Assembly: GCA_050290865.1 (NCBI GenBank)
Contig: JBNKIW010000001.1
Location: forward strand, 124,001 to 188,000
From: JARRLC01 sp050290865
GTDB lineage: Bacteria > Pseudomonadota > Alphaproteobacteria > Rhizobiales > Rhodomicrobiaceae
DNA: 64,000 nt
Direction: 5' to 3'
Shown: positions 62,473 through 64,000 of the stretch, piece after piece
Position numbering within the stretch: position 1 is the first letter of the stretch
Layout: every line of letters starts with the position of its first letter
The notes under the pieces: generated by a model
Seen by the model: only the letters and a program-made list of their open reading frames with translations
What the model was told of the DNA's origin: nothing
Database searches by the model: none
Made by a program: the position numbers and the translations under genes

Positions 62473-63138
62473 ATGACCAACGGGCACACGAACCCCCTGT
62501 TTTCGCGGGTGTTCGGAATTTTCAAGGTTCGAGAGACCGGCAACCGGGAATACTGGTTCGCCCAGATCGTCGTTCTGCTCTCGACCGTCATCGGCGTCTA
62601 TCTCGCCGCCCAGGCCGGTTATAAGACAGCGATCGAGTTCGAGGTCACGCGCGGCGAACGCGACGGCTACTATCTGCGGCGGACGCTGCTGGCGGAACTC
62701 AAGAAGAACGTCAAGCTTGTCGATGAGTGGGGCGCGAACGTCGAAGCAAAATTGCGAGAGAAGATTACTCACCATTACTTCGAGCCGGGGGATAGCTGGT
62801 ATTTCTTCTTGAATGAAAAGGGAGGCTGGGAGGATCTAGATGCTTCAAAGATCACGCTTGAGGGAGTGCAATTAAATACATTTATTTGGGATACGATGAA
62901 GCAGCAATTTACCACATTCCAATTACCGCCGAAGACGATCTCATCTATTGAGAGCTACTATAGCGGCATAGATAAACATGTTGCCGACGTCCTGGCAAAA
63001 GAAAAAAAAACTGGCCCTGCCGCTGCGACCATTGTTGCTCAGACCGAGTACATACGTAAGAACATCATAACCTCGCTCGAAAGAGACGTTGCGAAGCTTC
63101 GATCCCGCCTTGATAGCAAGAACATTGAACTACAGTGA
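62473..63138 (+). CDS. Membrane-anchored hypothetical protein, 221 aa
   Basis: One membrane helix near the N-terminus (YWFAQIVVLLSTVIGVYLAAQ, about 28-48), then a charged, helical domain of 170 residues without recognised family. GGAGGGAGA precedes the ATG at 62473. From about 62840 the sequence is visibly more AT-rich than nearly all other genes of the window, a sign of recent transfer. Confidence 0.65.
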   Translation: MTNGHTNPLFSRVFGIFKVRETGNREYWFAQIVVLLSTVIGVYLAAQAGYKTAIEFEVTRGERDGYYLRRTLLAELKKNVKLVDEWGANVEAKLREKITHHYFEPGDSWYFFLNEKGGWEDLDASKITLEGVQLNTFIWDTMKQQFTTFQLPPKTISSIESYYSGIDKHVADVLAKEKKTGPAAATIVAQTEYIRKNIITSLERDVAKLRSRLDSKNIELQ

Positions 63139-63221
63139 TCAATGGCGCCGGGATGTGGCAAATCACACAATCTCATCTCGACAGTCTCCGGCCCAACTCG
63201 ATCGCACGTGAAAGGTTTAAT

Positions 63222-64000
63222 ATGCGGTACGGTATCGTCTTTCTTGTGTTCGCCGTCGCTTGGTTCGCTACATCTGCGCCGGCATCATCGCAATCAGGTA
63301 ATTGTGATGGTATTACAGTGAACACTGGGTTGGCTGCAAAGCAAGCAAAACGCTGTATGAAACCAGGGGGCGGGGCGTCGAAAGACCAAAGTTTCCGTGA
63401 CTGTGAAACATGCCCGGAAATGGTTGTCGTACCCACAGGTTCATTTCTGATGGGATCGCCAAACCATGAAATGGGGAAACTGGAGGGCCGCGACGCCAAC
63501 GGCTTCGGGGTAAAGTGCGATCCGCGAGAGCCTCCCCGCATTGAGTGCCACAACAAGAATGAATCTCCGCTACACAAGGTTTCAATTCCCCGGCCATTCG
63601 CAATCGGCAAGTTCGCCGTTACGTTCGATGAATGGGAGGCCTGCATTGCCGGCGATGGCTGCAAGAGCGGATTGCCCCGTGATCAGGGGTGGGGGCGCGG
63701 GCGCCGCCCGGTGGTCCGCGTCAAGTGGGACAATGTGAAGGACTATCTGGAATGGCTTAGCAAAAGGACCGGCTATACCTACCGCCTTCCTTCTGAGGCG
63801 GAATGGGAATACGCAGCACGAGCGGGCACCGCGACCCCGTACTGGTGGGGCAAGACGATTACGACCGATCTCGCCAATTTCCGTGGGGACAACTATCGTG
63901 GCGAGGAGCCTGAAAGCGTTAACCGCAAGCAAACACTGCCTGTCGATGCGTTCCAGCCCAATCCCTGGGGGCTCTATCAGGTGCATGGCAATGTTTGGGA
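63222..64000 (+). CDS. Exported formylglycine-generating-enzyme-like (SUMF1) protein, 3' end cut by window edge
   Basis: The frame starting at the ATG at 63222 is open to the end of the window (259 codons). It begins with a signal peptide (MRYGIVFLVFAVAWFATSAPASS), then a Cys-rich linker (CMKPGGGASKDQSFRDCETCPEM), then the FGE/SUMF1 fold: VVVPTGSFLMGSPNHE, HKVSIPRPFAIGKFAVTFDEWEAC, RPVVRVKWDNVKDYLEWLSKRTGYTYRLPSEAEWEYAARAG and VDAFQPNPWGLYQVHGNVW. True FGE oxidises a sulfatase Cys; many homologues without the catalytic Cys have other roles. The catalytic region lies beyond the edge, so this cannot be decided. Composition is mixed, AT-rich at the start. Confidence 0.85.
   Translation, partial: MRYGIVFLVFAVAWFATSAPASSQSGNCDGITVNTGLAAKQAKRCMKPGGGASKDQSFRDCETCPEMVVVPTGSFLMGSPNHEMGKLEGRDANGFGVKCDPREPPRIECHNKNESPLHKVSIPRPFAIGKFAVTFDEWEACIAGDGCKSGLPRDQGWGRGRRPVVRVKWDNVKDYLEWLSKRTGYTYRLPSEAEWEYAARAGTATPYWWGKTITTDLANFRGDNYRGEEPESVNRKQTLPVDAFQPNPWGLYQVHGNVW

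Noticed and set aside
1..64000. tRNA, rRNA, CRISPR arrays, integrase or complete IS elements
   Set aside because: Intergenic regions were read for cloverleaf-type TTCGAxxC arms, spaced direct repeats and transposase motifs; none was convincing.

Overview
The window is about 64 kb of GC-rich chromosomal DNA from an alphaproteobacterium, most likely of the order Hyphomicrobiales (Rhizobiales). Supporting markers are the zeta inhibitor of F1-ATPase (DUF1476), an ethylmalonyl-CoA mutase, the DnaA-like HTH gene next to a DUF6456 gene, a DUF2076 protein, an Omp25-type porin, a pyrophosphate-dependent phosphofructokinase and the purC-purS-purQ-purL-bolA-grxD cluster. I do not assign a genus. No rRNA, tRNA, CRISPR array, complete insertion sequence or prophage was recognised.

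Left part (1-12.4 kb): a secreted alpha/beta hydrolase cut by the window edge, a dynamin/Era-like GTPase, a rhodanese, leuB, an AbrB-type membrane protein, PPi-phosphofructokinase, an AsmA-like protein and a TAXI-type periplasmic binding protein. At 12.4-16.3 kb lies the most interesting locus. A bufferin operon (precursor BufA, MNIO enzyme BufB, partner BufC, DoxX) is divergent from an ECF sigma factor and its DUF1109/NrsF anti-sigma factor. The intergenic region carries two outward-facing copies of the same motif, GTAACA-N16-CGAA, one for each operon. This reads as a self-contained, autoregulated copper/metal-stress circuit.

16.4-26.2 kb holds a porin, an RHH protein, a DMT exporter, a DsbA-fold isomerase, a TPR/GT41 glycosyltransferase and class II DAHP synthase. 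Between the last two is a 525-bp non-coding tract packed with inverted repeats: a MITE-like element with 18-bp terminal repeats, a 43-nt palindrome, a dispersed hairpin repeat and a long bulged hairpin. An aldolase and the ATPase zeta subunit follow.

26.5-40.6 kb is mostly housekeeping: purine synthesis, BolA and Grx for Fe-S handling, ParE, an M20 peptidase, an orphan hybrid histidine kinase, a quinone oxidoreductase with a 200-residue acidic tail, and a DsrC-like protein without the C-terminal cysteines. 40.8-44.5 kb is sparse, apparently more AT-rich in places, and contains a putative methyltransferase and small unknown genes. 44.6-54.2 kb has ethylmalonyl-CoA mutase, a MerR/CDF metal-efflux pair with a clear long-spacer operator-promoter, O-acetylhomoserine sulfhydrylase, and a second, divergent sigma/anti-sigma pair. 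54.4-64 kb has a DUF262/DUF1524 nuclease-like protein (possible defence gene), an XRE regulator, the DnaA-like/DUF6456 pair, a P1B-5 metal ATPase fused to a hemerythrin-like domain, and finally a formylglycine-generating-enzyme-like lipo- or periplasmic protein cut by the right edge.

Three metal-related loci (bufferins, MerR/CDF, P1B-5 ATPase) suggest a lifestyle with metal exposure. All functions are inferred by reading motifs; no database search was run.
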